DNA of 64,000 nt from Bacillota bacterium (GCA_023409265.1 JAEYHZ010000046.1:62001-126000); one strand, 5' to 3'. Shown: positions 26,074 through 34,564, counted from the first letter of the stretch. Notes: generated from the letters alone by a model not told the origin. Numbers and translations are program-made.

Positions 26074-28011
26074 TTATGCCTTGCCGTTCTGGTACTGAAG
26101 CTGATACAGAGAATAATACATGCCTTTTGCTGCCAGGAGCTCCTGATGGGTTCCGCTTTCGTGGATCCTGCCCTTGTGCAGCACAATAATCTTATCTGCA
26201 TGCTGGATGGTAGAGAGCCTGTGAGCGATGACTATTGTGGTTCTGTTTCTTGTGAGTTTTGCCAGGGCATCCTGAATGAGAATTTCTGTTTCGGTATCAA
26301 TATTTGAGGTTGCCTCATCCAGAACGAGAATTGACGGATCAAAGGCCAGAGCACGGGCAAAAGCCAGCAGCTGACGCTGTCCTGAAGAAAAGGTGGAGCC
26401 ACGCTCCATTACCTCCTCATTGTAACCATTGGGCAGCCTGTTGATAAAGCCGTCTGCATTAACGTATCTTGCTGCTTCTTCCAGCTTTTCATCAGTAATG
26501 CTCTCCTCATTGAGACGAAGGTTGTCACTGAGCTTTCCGCTGAAAAGAAAAACATCCTGAAGAACCACACCTATGGCTCTTCTCAGGGAAGCCTTTCCCA
26601 CATCCTTAATGTTTATACCGTTTATCAGTATCTCACCGCGCTGTATCTCATAGAACCTGCTGAGCAGATTAATTATTGACGTCTTTCCGGCGCCTGTGTG
26701 ACCAACAATGGCAATGGTCTGCCCTGCCGGTACCTTAAAGCTTACATCTTTTAGAACCCAGTTTTCGTCGTTATATCGCATAGGTTCAGATAAAATTTTT
26801 CGGCTGTAGAAAAATTTTATTACTTTTAAGCGTTTCAACGAGGCGGGAGATATGTGCCTGCCGCCTGAAACCCGAAGAAATACACGCCTCTTATAGAGAC
26901 GGGGGGCATCTTTTATCTCGTTATACGCAAACCACACATTTTTAAATTCAATATCCCCCACAGCCGAGTTGTTGTCCAGCTCCAGTGTGCCCTTATCTTT
27001 TTCAGCAGGAGTATCAAGTATCATGAAAATCCTTTCGGAAGCAGCCATTGAGGATTGAAGTATGTTATATTTCTCAGCCAGGTCGTTAATAGGCTGGAAG
27101 AGCAGTGATATATAGTTTACAAGAGCATACAGAACGCCAAATTCAAGTGTATTGTTAATAACACTTCCTCCGCCGTACCAAATTAACAGTGAAATTGAAA
27201 GTGAGGCCACCATTTCAATTAACGGCCTGAACAGCCCGAAGGTTACAACCTCATTCATGGAGGCTTTATAATACTCCCGTCCGATCTTGTCAAACTTATC
27301 AAAATTTGGTTTTTCCTTGTTAAAAAGCTGTATGATTCTCATGCCCGATATATTTTCAGAAATTGCCGAATTAACCTTGGCAATGGCAACACGCACACGC
27401 CTGTAGACTTTTCTGATCCTTAGCCTGAATATTACTGTCAGTATAATAACTATTGGCATTGCTCCAAGAGTAATCAGTGTCAGGAATGAACTTAATCTGA
27501 ACATTATAATTATTGTTCCAATCAGAATTGAAAAGTCCTTGAGCAGTGTTATGAGCACATTGGTGTACATATCATTCAGCGTTTCTGTGTCATTGGTTAT
27601 ACGGGTGACCAGCCTGCCTATGGGATTCTTGTCAAAATAGGACAAAGGCAGTTTCTGCAGATGAGAGAATACAAGCTGCCGTATGTTATAAATAATGTAT
27701 TGACCTGCGTAGCTCAATACATAGATCTGTAATAAATTAAACAGAAATCCGGCTGCAATAAGTATGACAAAATACAGCCCCATTCTGTTTAAAGCGCTTA
27801 TATTGCTCTTTTTTATATAGTCATCGATAGCAAGGCCAATGAGATAGGGTCTTGCCAAATCTACTACAGTGGCTGCAATTAGCAATATTACAGCTATAAA
27901 AAAAAGGTGCCAGTATTTTTTAGCAAACTTCAGCAGCCGTGCCATAAGCTTTGAATCGTAGGCTTTTCCCAATAATTCCTCTTCCTGCATTATATTTGTT
28001 TCATCTGACAT
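26074..28011 (-). CDS. heterodimeric ABC exporter subunit with in-frame repeat insertion
   Basis: 645 residues: six-helix exporter domain (about 1-330) and ATP-binding domain. Walker A is G-H-T-G-A-G-K-T, Walker B I-L-V-L-D-E with the catalytic Glu, but the signature is degenerate (F-S-S-G-Q instead of L-S-G-G-Q). This complements the partner at 28083-29828, so the pair forms one normal and one degenerate ATP site, as in BmrCD or TM287/288. The chain is about 50 residues longer than its relatives: residues 365-414 interrupt the A-loop region, F-A-Y-N and D-E-N-W-V-L being separated by a translated palindromic element (26771-26925). The cargo is unknown; multidrug or peptide export is usual. 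Start ATG 28011 has AAGGAG eleven bases upstream. Confidence 0.88.
   Translation of the reverse strand: MSDETNIMQEEELLGKAYDSKLMARLLKFAKKYWHLFFIAVILLIAATVVDLARPYLIGLAIDDYIKKSNISALNRMGLYFVILIAAGFLFNLLQIYVLSYAGQYIIYNIRQLVFSHLQKLPLSYFDKNPIGRLVTRITNDTETLNDMYTNVLITLLKDFSILIGTIIIMFRLSSFLTLITLGAMPIVIILTVIFRLRIRKVYRRVRVAIAKVNSAISENISGMRIIQLFNKEKPNFDKFDKIGREYYKASMNEVVTFGLFRPLIEMVASLSISLLIWYGGGSVINNTLEFGVLYALVNYISLLFQPINDLAEKYNILQSSMAASERIFMILDTPAEKDKGTLELDNNSAVGDIEFKNVWFAYNEIKDAPRLYKRRVFLRVSGGRHISPASLKRLKVIKFFYSRKILSEPMRYNDENWVLKDVSFKVPAGQTIAIVGHTGAGKTSIINLLSRFYEIQRGEILINGINIKDVGKASLRRAIGVVLQDVFLFSGKLSDNLRLNEESITDEKLEEAARYVNADGFINRLPNGYNEEVMERGSTFSSGQRQLLAFARALAFDPSILVLDEATSNIDTETEILIQDALAKLTRNRTTIVIAHRLSTIQHADKIIVLHKGRIHESGTHQELLAAKGMYYSLYQLQYQNGKA
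26771..26925 (-). mobile_element. palindromic element inserted in frame in an ABC gene, copy 1
   Basis: About 155 bp. The ends are TTATATCGCAT (26771) and CTCGTTATA (to 26925), imperfect inverted repeats; the octamer TCGTTATA occurs at both edges (26768-26775 and 26918-26925), exactly 150 bases apart, so the reading frame is kept. Inside are the inverted repeat AAAATTTTTC / GAAAAATTTT with a 7-base spacer (26792-26818), GCGTTTCAACGA (26830-26841) and TATAGAG. The same parts in the same order form copy 2 at 29920-30096, while the middles differ. No transposase gene, so it is non-autonomous. It resembles Rickettsia palindromic elements in being tolerated inside a coding region. Confidence 0.82.
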
Positions 28012-28082
28012 AAGCTGAAATACTCCTTCTGCTGCATAGCAGCTGCACTTAAATAAAAAGACTTAACAAAACTGCATATTAA

Positions 28083-29828
28083 TTAAATCTGCTCCTCCAA
28101 CTGGTTAATTAGCAGCTGCTTGTTATAGAGCTCGTGATAGAAGCCGTTCTGACCCAACAGAGCATCGTGGGTTCCCCTTTCTATAATTCTGCCTTCATCG
28201 AGGACTACGATTTCATCGGAATCCTTAACGGCTGATATTCTATGGGAAACAATAATGCTGGTCCTTTGTTTCATTATATTCTTCAAATCCCTCAGAATCT
28301 CTTCCTCTGTATGGGCATCTACCGCAGACAGACAATCATCCAGTACAAGAATTGCCGGTGAACCCAAAACAGCTCTCGCTATGGCCACACGCTGCTTCTG
28401 GCCTCCTGAAAGTGTAACTCCACGCTCCCCGATGACAGTTTTAAACTTCTGAGGAAACTCATTGATACTGTCGTATATTCTAGCTGTTTTTGCCGCAGCT
28501 TCAATTTCTTCAGTAGATCTATTACGAAAGAAATCAATATTCTCTGCAATTGTGTCCGAAAACAGGAAAGTATCCTGAGGAACACTGCCTATACTGCTTC
28601 GGAGAGTGGACAAGGATATGCTGTTTACGTCCAGGCCATCAATATAAAGTGTACCGCCGGGTACGTCAAGCAGTCTTGATATGAGGCTTACGAGTGTGGT
28701 TTTACCGCTTCCGGTACGCCCGATAATGCCAAGGGTTTTACCTGCCTGGATATTTATGTTGATATTCCTCAGGACAGGCTTGTCGGTACCAGGGTAAGTA
28801 AAGCTGAGACCATTAAAATGTATGGAACCTTTTATTTCGTTTTTTACCGAATTTGAAGCCTCGGATATCTCAGGTTTTTCATCAATAATTTTATTTATTC
28901 TTTCCAGTGACACGAAGCCTCTCTGGAACATGTTTGCAACCCAGCCGATAGCTGTGACGGGCCAGATAAGCATGCCCAAATAGCTGTTGAATGCGACAAA
29001 ATCACCTAGACTGATAGAGCCTTTTATGACAAGTATTCCTCCATACCACAGTGCTATTACAAAGGAAAGTGCAGATATGGACATAACAGTAGGAAACATC
29101 ATACTCATAAGCCGGACGTATTTAAGGTTTGCTTCTCTGTTTATGGAATTAATGCGTTCGAACCTGGCAATTTCCTTTTTCTCCTGTGCAAAAGCCTTAA
29201 TTACTCTTATTCCGGAGAAGTTTTCCCTTGCAGCCTCGGTGAGGTTTGAAAAGGCCTCCTGCTGCTTTTGCACTCTGGATTGCATTATTCTCATAAAGAA
29301 TACTACTGCAATGCCCAGGAGCAGCAGAGGTAAGAAGCAGGCAGCGGTAAGCTTCAGGCCTCCGGTGAAAAGCATCATTACCAGTGCAACTATGGGTATC
29401 AGGAAACTGTCTATGACGAAGATGATTCCCTGGCCTGAAGCCATGGTTACATTTCCCATATCATTGGTTGCATGAGCCATAAGGTCACCTGTTTTATGAG
29501 TATTGAAATAATTCAGCGATAACTTTTGCAGATGCGCATAAAATCTGTTTCTGAACGAAAGTTCAATAGACCTTGAGACACTCATTAGAGTATACCTGAA
29601 GAGAAATCTGAAGATTGCCACGCCTATGGCAATCAATGATATTATAATGGCGTATTCAGCCAGTTTCTGTTTTGTCAGTGAGCCCTTTTCAAGAAAATCG
29701 GTAACATCACCGAGTATTTTTGGAAGAGTAAGCTGTAATATATCTACACATAACAAAAACAAAATTCCAAAAGCATATTTATATTTGTTCCTGGATAGAA
29801 GATCCCTAATATAACGCAGTTTATCCAT
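28083..29828 (-). CDS. heterodimeric ABC exporter subunit (partner)
   Basis: 581 residues, normal length for a half exporter. Six transmembrane helices (about 15-310), then an ATP-binding domain with A-loop tyrosine in F-T-Y-P-G-T-D-K-P, Walker A G-R-T-G-S-G-K-T, intact signature L-S-G-G-Q and Walker B I-L-V-L-D-D, where Asp replaces the catalytic Glu. This degenerate Walker B would pair with the degenerate signature of the other subunit, as in known asymmetric exporters. Transcribed first of the two, 71 bases before the partner, so one operon. A second copy of the palindromic element and two micropeptide genes lie upstream of it in the divergent direction. Confidence 0.9.
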   Translation of the reverse strand: MDKLRYIRDLLSRNKYKYAFGILFLLCVDILQLTLPKILGDVTDFLEKGSLTKQKLAEYAIIISLIAIGVAIFRFLFRYTLMSVSRSIELSFRNRFYAHLQKLSLNYFNTHKTGDLMAHATNDMGNVTMASGQGIIFVIDSFLIPIVALVMMLFTGGLKLTAACFLPLLLLGIAVVFFMRIMQSRVQKQQEAFSNLTEAARENFSGIRVIKAFAQEKKEIARFERINSINREANLKYVRLMSMMFPTVMSISALSFVIALWYGGILVIKGSISLGDFVAFNSYLGMLIWPVTAIGWVANMFQRGFVSLERINKIIDEKPEISEASNSVKNEIKGSIHFNGLSFTYPGTDKPVLRNININIQAGKTLGIIGRTGSGKTTLVSLISRLLDVPGGTLYIDGLDVNSISLSTLRSSIGSVPQDTFLFSDTIAENIDFFRNRSTEEIEAAAKTARIYDSINEFPQKFKTVIGERGVTLSGGQKQRVAIARAVLGSPAILVLDDCLSAVDAHTEEEILRDLKNIMKQRTSIIVSHRISAVKDSDEIVVLDEGRIIERGTHDALLGQNGFYHELYNKQLLINQLEEQI

Positions 29829-29919
29829 AAAATTATTACCCCGTCTTATATGCTTGATTCTATTTTACAGAAGAAAACAGTCAGATCATATTATATCATA
29901 ATTGGCTATTAGAGTATGA

Positions 29920-30096
29920 TTATAACGCATTGGTTTAAAAGAAAATTTTTCGACTGTAGAAAAATTTTCTTACCGTATTCGCGTTTCAACGATGCAAGGG
30001 GTACCTTGGATATGCTCACCGCATGTCTGCAAAGCGATACAGAGGTTAGCTTTGTAGCCATGCACCTATAGAGGTAGGTATAATGCATCGTTATAA
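29920..30096 (+). mobile_element. palindromic element, copy 2 (intergenic)
   Basis: About 177 bp. Ends TTATAACGCATT (29920) and AATGCATCGTTATAA (to 30096) form terminal inverted repeats. The inner inverted repeat AAAATTTTTC / GAAAAATTTT (29942-29968), GCGTTTCAACGA (29981-29992) and CTATAGAGG (near 30066-30074) match copy 1 in sequence and order. The middle differs and folds into its own stems. It fills most of the 365-base gap between the divergent ABC operon and the first micropeptide gene, ending 14 bases before the micropeptide promoter. Confidence 0.8.
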
Positions 30097-30109
30097 ATTA
30101 ATTATTACC

Positions 30110-30139
30110 TTGACAGGACAAATTTTCCAATGATACTAT
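30110..30139 (+). promoter_or_regulatory. promoter of first micropeptide gene
   Basis: Consensus -35 TTGACA (30110-30115) and -10 TACTAT (30134-30139) with 18-base spacing, 55 bases before the micropeptide ATG. Confidence 0.65.
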
Positions 30140-30193
30140 AGGTATGGCTTTGTAAGGAAAATATTTAAATAAAAAGGAAGGAGGTCCAGTAAG

Positions 30194-30289
30194 ATGTACA
30201 AAGTAAATAATTCCAAGCAACAAAAACTGAATAGCTGTGCATGCCTGATGAAGGCGTATTGGCCGGACCTCTGTTTAAGTGATAATTAG
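30194..30289 (+). CDS. 31-residue Cys-containing micropeptide
   Basis: Short open frame with a very strong ribosome site (AAGGAAGGAGG, nine bases before ATG 30194), its own promoter and its own terminator, which together make it a credible gene although it is below usual length cut-offs. It starts M-Y-K-V and is polar up to residue 14; the C-terminal half carries three cysteines in the pattern S-C-A-C-(5)-W-P-D-L-C-L. No signal peptide. The second micropeptide downstream shares the M-Y start and a C-x-C/C-x2-C...W...L-C pattern. Function unknown: signalling peptide, toxin or modified-peptide precursor are possible. The divergent ABC exporter is the only candidate partner nearby. Confidence 0.55.
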   Translation: MYKVNNSKQQKLNSCACLMKAYWPDLCLSDN

Positions 30290-30338
30290 TTTGATTAAAA
30301 CAGCAATTATGTTTACTTACTATTAATGAATCAGTTTT

Positions 30339-30380
30339 CAAAGCGGTTAGGCCAAAAAAGGCTTAGCTGCTTTTTATTTT
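30339..30380 (+). terminator. terminator of first micropeptide gene
   Basis: AAAGCGGTTAGGCC pairs with GGCTTAGCTGCTTT over about 13 bp with G-U pairs, A-rich loop, followed by TTTTTATTTTATT: a standard intrinsic terminator 50 bases after the stop codon. Confidence 0.75.
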
Positions 30381-30428
30381 ATTATTATGACGTATAAATT
30401 ACAATAAAATTACATTACTGGAAAAATA

Positions 30429-30458
30429 TTGACATAGATAAGATTAGTGTTGTAAAAT
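30429..30458 (+). promoter_or_regulatory. promoter of second micropeptide gene
   Basis: TTGACA (30429-30434) with TAAAAT (30453-30458) at 18 bases, or TGTAAA at 16. The following 90-base leader contains a small AGTAC/AATACT hairpin before the ribosome site. Confidence 0.55.
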
Positions 30459-30551
30459 TCAAAAGGCAGCGGTGAAGAAGAAGTACTGCAAAATACTAAT
30501 TGATAAACCTATTGATATAAATCAATCGAAATTACGAAAGGAGGGTTAACA

Positions 30552-30707
30552 ATGTATTTAATGAAATCCTGGAACAATCAGCTGAATACGGTTATTACAC
30601 TGGAAAGCAACCCATGTATCAATTGTGGAATACATTGGCTTAATCCCCTGTTGTGTAAATGTGCTATTAACAGACTCCCCGACAAAATCAGTCAGGGTGT
30701 ATTTTAA
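30552..30707 (+). CDS. 51-residue Cys-containing micropeptide
   Basis: ATG 30552 follows AAAGGAGGG at six bases; own promoter and an excellent terminator directly after. The peptide begins M-Y-L-M-K-S-W-N-N-Q; residues 21-37 hold P-C-I-N-C-G-I-H-W and L-L-C-K-C, then comes N-R-L-P-D-K-I-S-Q-G. Four cysteines in two pairs could bind a metal or form thioether or disulfide links. No signal peptide or membrane helix. It resembles the 31-residue peptide upstream in start and Cys/Trp/Leu-Cys order, suggesting a small family. I do not recognise it. Confidence 0.55.
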   Translation: MYLMKSWNNQLNTVITLESNPCINCGIHWLNPLLCKCAINRLPDKISQGVF

Positions 30708-30738
30708 AGGGAAAATAAACATTTATTGGAGAACAAGG

Positions 30739-30775
30739 GTGATTAAGTCCGCTAAAGGATTTAATCACTTTTTTA
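30739..30775 (+). terminator. terminator of second micropeptide gene
   Basis: GTGATTAAGTCC and GGATTTAATCAC (30739-30750, 30757-30768) form a 12-bp stem with one G-U pair and a 6-nt loop, followed by TTTTTTATT. Confidence 0.85.
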
Positions 30776-30806
30776 TTGTGTTGAATAAGAGAAAGATGGT
30801 GAGATA

Positions 30807-31322
30807 ATGAGATTTTTTAACTCTGTACAAAAAAATATGAGCTTTATTGATGTTATGGCAAGCATCAAATATTTTATAAGAATAGACCCTGACCGTAAAT
30901 ACAGGCTGGCAGTCGGAACCGACTCCCAGGTCAAAGGTAAATTTACCTGCTTTGCCACAGGAATCTACATTCACAGAGAAGGCCAGGGAGCATGGGGATG
31001 CTTGTGCAAAAGAATACAAAACAGGCAGTACACAAATCTGAGAGAGAAGATTACAAAGGAGACTATTCTTACTTATGAGATGGTTAACATGCTTAATCAG
31101 GAATTGATGACTACATTTGATGACTTTGTCGCAAGGTACGAAAACTTTGATTGCAGACTTGAAGCTCACATTGATGTAGGAACAAAAGGTGAAACCCGAA
31201 AGCTTATCAAGGAGATGGTAGGGTATTTTGAAGGCATGTCCGTTGATGCTAAAATCAAGCCCGAAGCTTTTGTTGCCAGCAGCTATGCAAACAGGTTCAG
31301 TCACGATGTTAAAGTCAGCTGA
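30807..31322 (+). CDS. YkuK-like RNase H-fold protein (DUF458)
   Basis: 171 residues. The pattern V-G-T-D-S-Q-V near residue 37, H-I-D-V-G near 115, G-E-T-R-K-L-I-K-E-M-V-G-Y-F-E-G and A-S-S-Y-A-N-R at the C-terminus identifies the YkuK/DUF458 family, which has an RNase H-like fold. The acidic residues (Asp in G-T-D and H-I-D) could bind metal. Biological role is not established; in Bacillus the gene is linked to sporulation and stress conditions by annotation only. ATG 30807 has a modest site (GGTGAG). Confidence 0.78.
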   Translation: MRFFNSVQKNMSFIDVMASIKYFIRIDPDRKYRLAVGTDSQVKGKFTCFATGIYIHREGQGAWGCLCKRIQNRQYTNLREKITKETILTYEMVNMLNQELMTTFDDFVARYENFDCRLEAHIDVGTKGETRKLIKEMVGYFEGMSVDAKIKPEAFVASSYANRFSHDVKVS

Positions 31323-31430
31323 TTCACTTGGAAGTAAGATACACACGAGAACAGACAGCCGGTGCAAATAATTATTCAAATCATTTATGGTTTTAATAAT
31401 TTTTACACCACGCAGAAATGGAGAATAATT

Positions 31431-31649
31431 ATGGAAACCATAATAAAGAATATTAAGGAAAATATATTAAAGAAAAGAAACAGTAAAACCAGCTCTAAGA
31501 TTGGGACAATTTCCTTTGAGTACTGGGAGAGGATAGAGGGAAATAACAGGCTTATAACTGCAAAGAACCGTAATACAAACTCTTATGCTAATAATACAAA
31601 CCTATACCTTGATCAAAGCAACATGTATTTATCAGGTAAGGTAAAATAA
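31431..31649 (+). CDS. small hypothetical protein
   Basis: 72 residues from ATG 31431, which has GGAG seven bases upstream; the frame extends back to 31362 without a ribosome site. Composition is Asn-, Lys- and Ile-rich with a basic N-terminal half (K-K-R-N-S-K) and an Asn/Tyr-rich C-terminus. No cysteine, signal peptide or known motif. It sits between the YkuK-like gene and RNase Z. Its reality rests on the ribosome site and position only. Confidence 0.4.
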   Translation: METIIKNIKENILKKRNSKTSSKIGTISFEYWERIEGNNRLITAKNRNTNSYANNTNLYLDQSNMYLSGKVK

Positions 31650-31773
31650 GACTTTTGCAGGTGAGGATAATTTAAATAATTGTGTATGATAAAATAAGGC
31701 TATTCACAAATATACTATTGAATGTTTAAATAATTATGCTGCCGAATTATTTTAAAGAAAAGCGAGGTTTCTT

Positions 31774-32691
31774 ATGCTCGACGTTTGTTTGTTGGGAACC
31801 GGAGGGATGATGCCCCTTCCTGACAGGTGGCTGACTTCACTATTAATCAGATATAATGGCAGAATGCTGTTAGTAGACTGCGGAGAGGGAACTCAGATAC
31901 CTTTGAAAATGTGTGGCTGGGGCTTTAAGAATATAGATGCTGTGCTTTTTACACATTACCATGCAGATCATGTTGCGGGTTTGCCCGGATTTCTCTTGAC
32001 GCTTGGCAATTCGGGCAGGGAAGATCCGCTTGCTTTAATTGGTCCTCCGGGGTTGAGGACAGTTGTTGAAGGCCTTTTGGTAATTTGCCCCCGGCTGCCT
32101 TTTGAAATTAAGCTGTTGGAACTGCCGGAAAGTCAGCCATCCATGATAGATACTGGTGAATTTACCATAGGAAGCCTTCCCGTTGACCATTGGATGCCCT
32201 GTCTGGCATATGGTTTTGAAGTTAAAAGGCAGGGAAGATTCAACAGGGAGAAGGCCATCCAGCTGGGCATTCCGGTAAGTTTCTGGAACCGACTCCAGAA
32301 AGGCGAGACTTTGGAGTACAATGGAAGAGAAGTCAAGCCTGAAATGGTTCTGGGTCAAGCCAGAAAAGGAATCAAGGTCTGCTATTGTACTGATTCAAGG
32401 CCTGTTGAGGAACTAGCGGATTTTGTAAAGGAAGCCGAACTTTTTATATGCGAAGGAATGTACGGGGAAAATGAGGACTTGGAGAAAGCAATTCAAAAAA
32501 AACATATGCTTTTTTCCGAGGCAGCCTGTCTTGCAAAAGAGGGAAATGTGAAGGAACTGTGGCTCACCCATTTCAGCCCTGCCCTTGAAAAACCGGAAGA
32601 GCATCTTTCTTCAGCCAGGTCTATATTTGAAAATACTATTGCAGGCAGTGAGCTTATGACCAGAAACATAAAATTTGATAACGAGGTTTAA
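31774..32691 (+). CDS. rnz: ribonuclease Z
   Basis: 305 residues, metallo-beta-lactamase-fold endonuclease that trims tRNA 3' trailers. It starts M-L-D-V-C-L-L-G-T-G-G, contains D-C-G-E-G-T-Q and the metal motif H-Y-H-A-D-H (His61-His66) followed by G-L-P-G, with further ligands in Y-C-T-D-S-R and L-T-H-F-S-P. Length and motif order match RNase Z. ATG 31774 has GAGG six bases upstream. Clostridia often carry more than one MBL protein of this kind, so a role in another RNA-processing step is possible. Confidence 0.85.
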   Translation: MLDVCLLGTGGMMPLPDRWLTSLLIRYNGRMLLVDCGEGTQIPLKMCGWGFKNIDAVLFTHYHADHVAGLPGFLLTLGNSGREDPLALIGPPGLRTVVEGLLVICPRLPFEIKLLELPESQPSMIDTGEFTIGSLPVDHWMPCLAYGFEVKRQGRFNREKAIQLGIPVSFWNRLQKGETLEYNGREVKPEMVLGQARKGIKVCYCTDSRPVEELADFVKEAELFICEGMYGENEDLEKAIQKKHMLFSEAACLAKEGNVKELWLTHFSPALEKPEEHLSSARSIFENTIAGSELMTRNIKFDNEV

Positions 32692-32731
32692 CAGAAGTCC
32701 GGAGTAAATATCCGGGCTTTTCAATTATGTA

Positions 32732-32790
32732 AGGGATGATTAAATAAAACATCGTTTTTAAAATTGGGAAGTTATTATTTAATCATCCCT
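32732..32790 (-). repeat. palindromic repeat, copy B
   Basis: Perfect 16-bp inverted repeat (32732-32747, 32775-32790; AGGGATGATTAAATAA and complement). Read on the minus strand it contains ATGATTAAATAATAACTTCC, matching copies A and C. It lies 40 bases after the rnz stop codon. Confidence 0.8.
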
Positions 32791-32906
32791 GAATAAAAAG
32801 TGCGATAGTTTGTTTGTTAAATCGTATATATAATGTAGTTTATCTGGTAAGGTAATTGAAAAAATACATAATTTAAGGTTCTGCGTCGTGGTCAGGAGGT
32901 GAATGA

Positions 32907-33398
32907 TTGGAAGAAGACATATTTATACAGCTTTATAGTGATTATTTTAAAATTGTATACCGGTATCTGTATAGTCTGACCTTCAATCAACAGAAAGCTG
33001 AGGATCTGACCCAGGATGTGTTCATCAGGGCAATGTGTGTCCTGGATGTCCCTGACAGCAGGATTAAAGCATGGCTTCTGACGGTAGCCCGCAATTTGTA
33101 CATTGACTACATAAAAAAAAGCAGCAAAATTACATATACGCAGGAGGAAGTCTTGATGGAGCATACTTCCGGGGATATACAGAATGAAGTTGAAGATAAG
33201 CATATGCTGGCAGCAGTTATTGCACGGTTGAGGATGCTTCCCGGTACACAGCGTCAGGCCGTGGTGCTGTGCCTTGTAAATGAACTGAGCTACGAGGAAG
33301 CATCTGAAGTAATGGGTTTATCCGTATCAGCCGTAACCAATCTGATATACAGGGCAAGAAAAAATCTAAGGGCATTAAGGAGGTCACAGGATGAGTGA
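32907..33398 (+). CDS. ECF-type RNA polymerase sigma factor
   Basis: 163 residues. Region 2: Q-K-A-E-D-L-T-Q-D-V-F-I-R-A and A-W-L-L-T-V-A-R-N-L-Y-I-D-Y; region 4: L-S-Y-E-E-A-S-E-V-M-G-L-S-V-S-A-V-T-N-L-I-Y-R-A-R-K. TTG 32907 is the start, AGGAGG standing eight bases upstream; the nearby ATG at 32903 is out of frame. It overlaps the following membrane regulator by eight bases (ATGAGTGA). Confidence 0.9.
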   Translation: MEEDIFIQLYSDYFKIVYRYLYSLTFNQQKAEDLTQDVFIRAMCVLDVPDSRIKAWLLTVARNLYIDYIKKSSKITYTQEEVLMEHTSGDIQNEVEDKHMLAAVIARLRMLPGTQRQAVVLCLVNELSYEEASEVMGLSVSAVTNLIYRARKNLRALRRSQDE

Positions 33399-34530
33399 GG
33401 ATTTTAAAGCAAGACTTGAATTGTACAAACAAGGTAAACTGGCCCCTGAAGAAAGCGAAATAATAGAAAATGAAATAGAAAGGTATATTGTGTTAAAAGA
33501 ATACCTTGATGCTGAAGATGAGGAATTCATATCAGGACTAAAGCAGGAGTTGGACAGAAATGTACCTGCGTCAAGCCTTGTCAGCAAGAAAATTAATAAA
33601 AAAATTATTTTCAAAATTGTAAAAATATCTCTTATAACCATATTATCCTGTTTGATACTGATCCCCAGCCTGTATTTTTCAGTGCTCTCAACGCTGGGCA
33701 ACGCCTTTAGAATTGATGATGACAGGTTTATCAAAGAGCAGAACTTTGCAGAACAATTTATCCACATGGCTTTTCCAGAAGTAGATAGCATCGGCGGAGG
33801 AAATCATACCGAATTCTATAATCAGACCGCGTACTTTAATATTGTCAGAGGAATCAGTCGTAAGGCAGATCATGATCAAATAGAGGTCAGGTATTCCTTT
33901 GGAAGGCTTCAGAAGCCTAAAACCGACCTTAATGGTAAACTGGATTTTTATTCAAGTGATCTATTTTATGCAATAAATGCAGAGACTTTTTTTAATGCCT
34001 CGGAATGGGGGTACCTGGAAAAAGCGCCCCCGGGTACCAGGGCCCGGATATTTTTAGCCTTTAAGGAGAAAATGGAGCCTGAGAAGGCCAGAACGGCTTT
34101 AGGGGACAGTTACTTTGCCCAGAAGGATTTTACAGTTGATATGCTGGCGTTTACCGGTTCTTCCTTTATATTGGCCAACAGCGATCCGGTTTACTTTTAT
34201 AATCAGAACAGCAATTCTGCTGCAAAAAGCAGGGAGCTGGACTTTATGAACAGTTTTAATAAGTATGATAACAATATTCATAAAGAAGTAATGCTGTACG
34301 GGCTACAACAAATAAAAAAATATAGAAGTGTAGCCGAATACATTACTCAAAATTATACTTACAGCAGGGATCAGAGCCTCAGCGAAATTGACGATATAAT
34401 TAACACTGTAGAACAAAACGGAGTCCAATATGTGGGAGCAATTATTTCGGGGGATACCAAAGAACTTCTGAAGCTGAAAAACAATCCTTATATTTATGCA
34501 TGCCGGGTTGATGACATAGTTGTATGGTAG
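33391..34530 (+). CDS. membrane sigma-factor regulator (Sigma_reg_N/C type)
   Basis: 379 residues. The N-terminal cytoplasmic part (E-L-Y-K-Q-G-K-L-A-P-E-E...E-I-E-R-Y) matches the sigma-factor-regulator N-terminal family; one transmembrane helix spans about residues 72-98; the remaining ~280 residues lie outside and correspond to the C-terminal sensor part. It should hold the co-transcribed ECF sigma factor until an envelope signal arrives. ATG 33391 overlaps the sigma stop and follows GGAGG at seven bases. Confidence 0.82.
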   Translation: MSEDFKARLELYKQGKLAPEESEIIENEIERYIVLKEYLDAEDEEFISGLKQELDRNVPASSLVSKKINKKIIFKIVKISLITILSCLILIPSLYFSVLSTLGNAFRIDDDRFIKEQNFAEQFIHMAFPEVDSIGGGNHTEFYNQTAYFNIVRGISRKADHDQIEVRYSFGRLQKPKTDLNGKLDFYSSDLFYAINAETFFNASEWGYLEKAPPGTRARIFLAFKEKMEPEKARTALGDSYFAQKDFTVDMLAFTGSSFILANSDPVYFYNQNSNSAAKSRELDFMNSFNKYDNNIHKEVMLYGLQQIKKYRSVAEYITQNYTYSRDQSLSEIDDIINTVEQNGVQYVGAIISGDTKELLKLKNNPYIYACRVDDIVVW

Positions 34531-34564
34531 TCTGCGGTAAAAAAATTATATTACATCACTACGA

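Noticed and set aside
26768..26925. Sequencing error or frameshift in the ABC gene
   Set aside because: The extra segment is a multiple of three, has matching octamers at both ends and a related copy exists at 29920-30096, so it is an insertion rather than an error.
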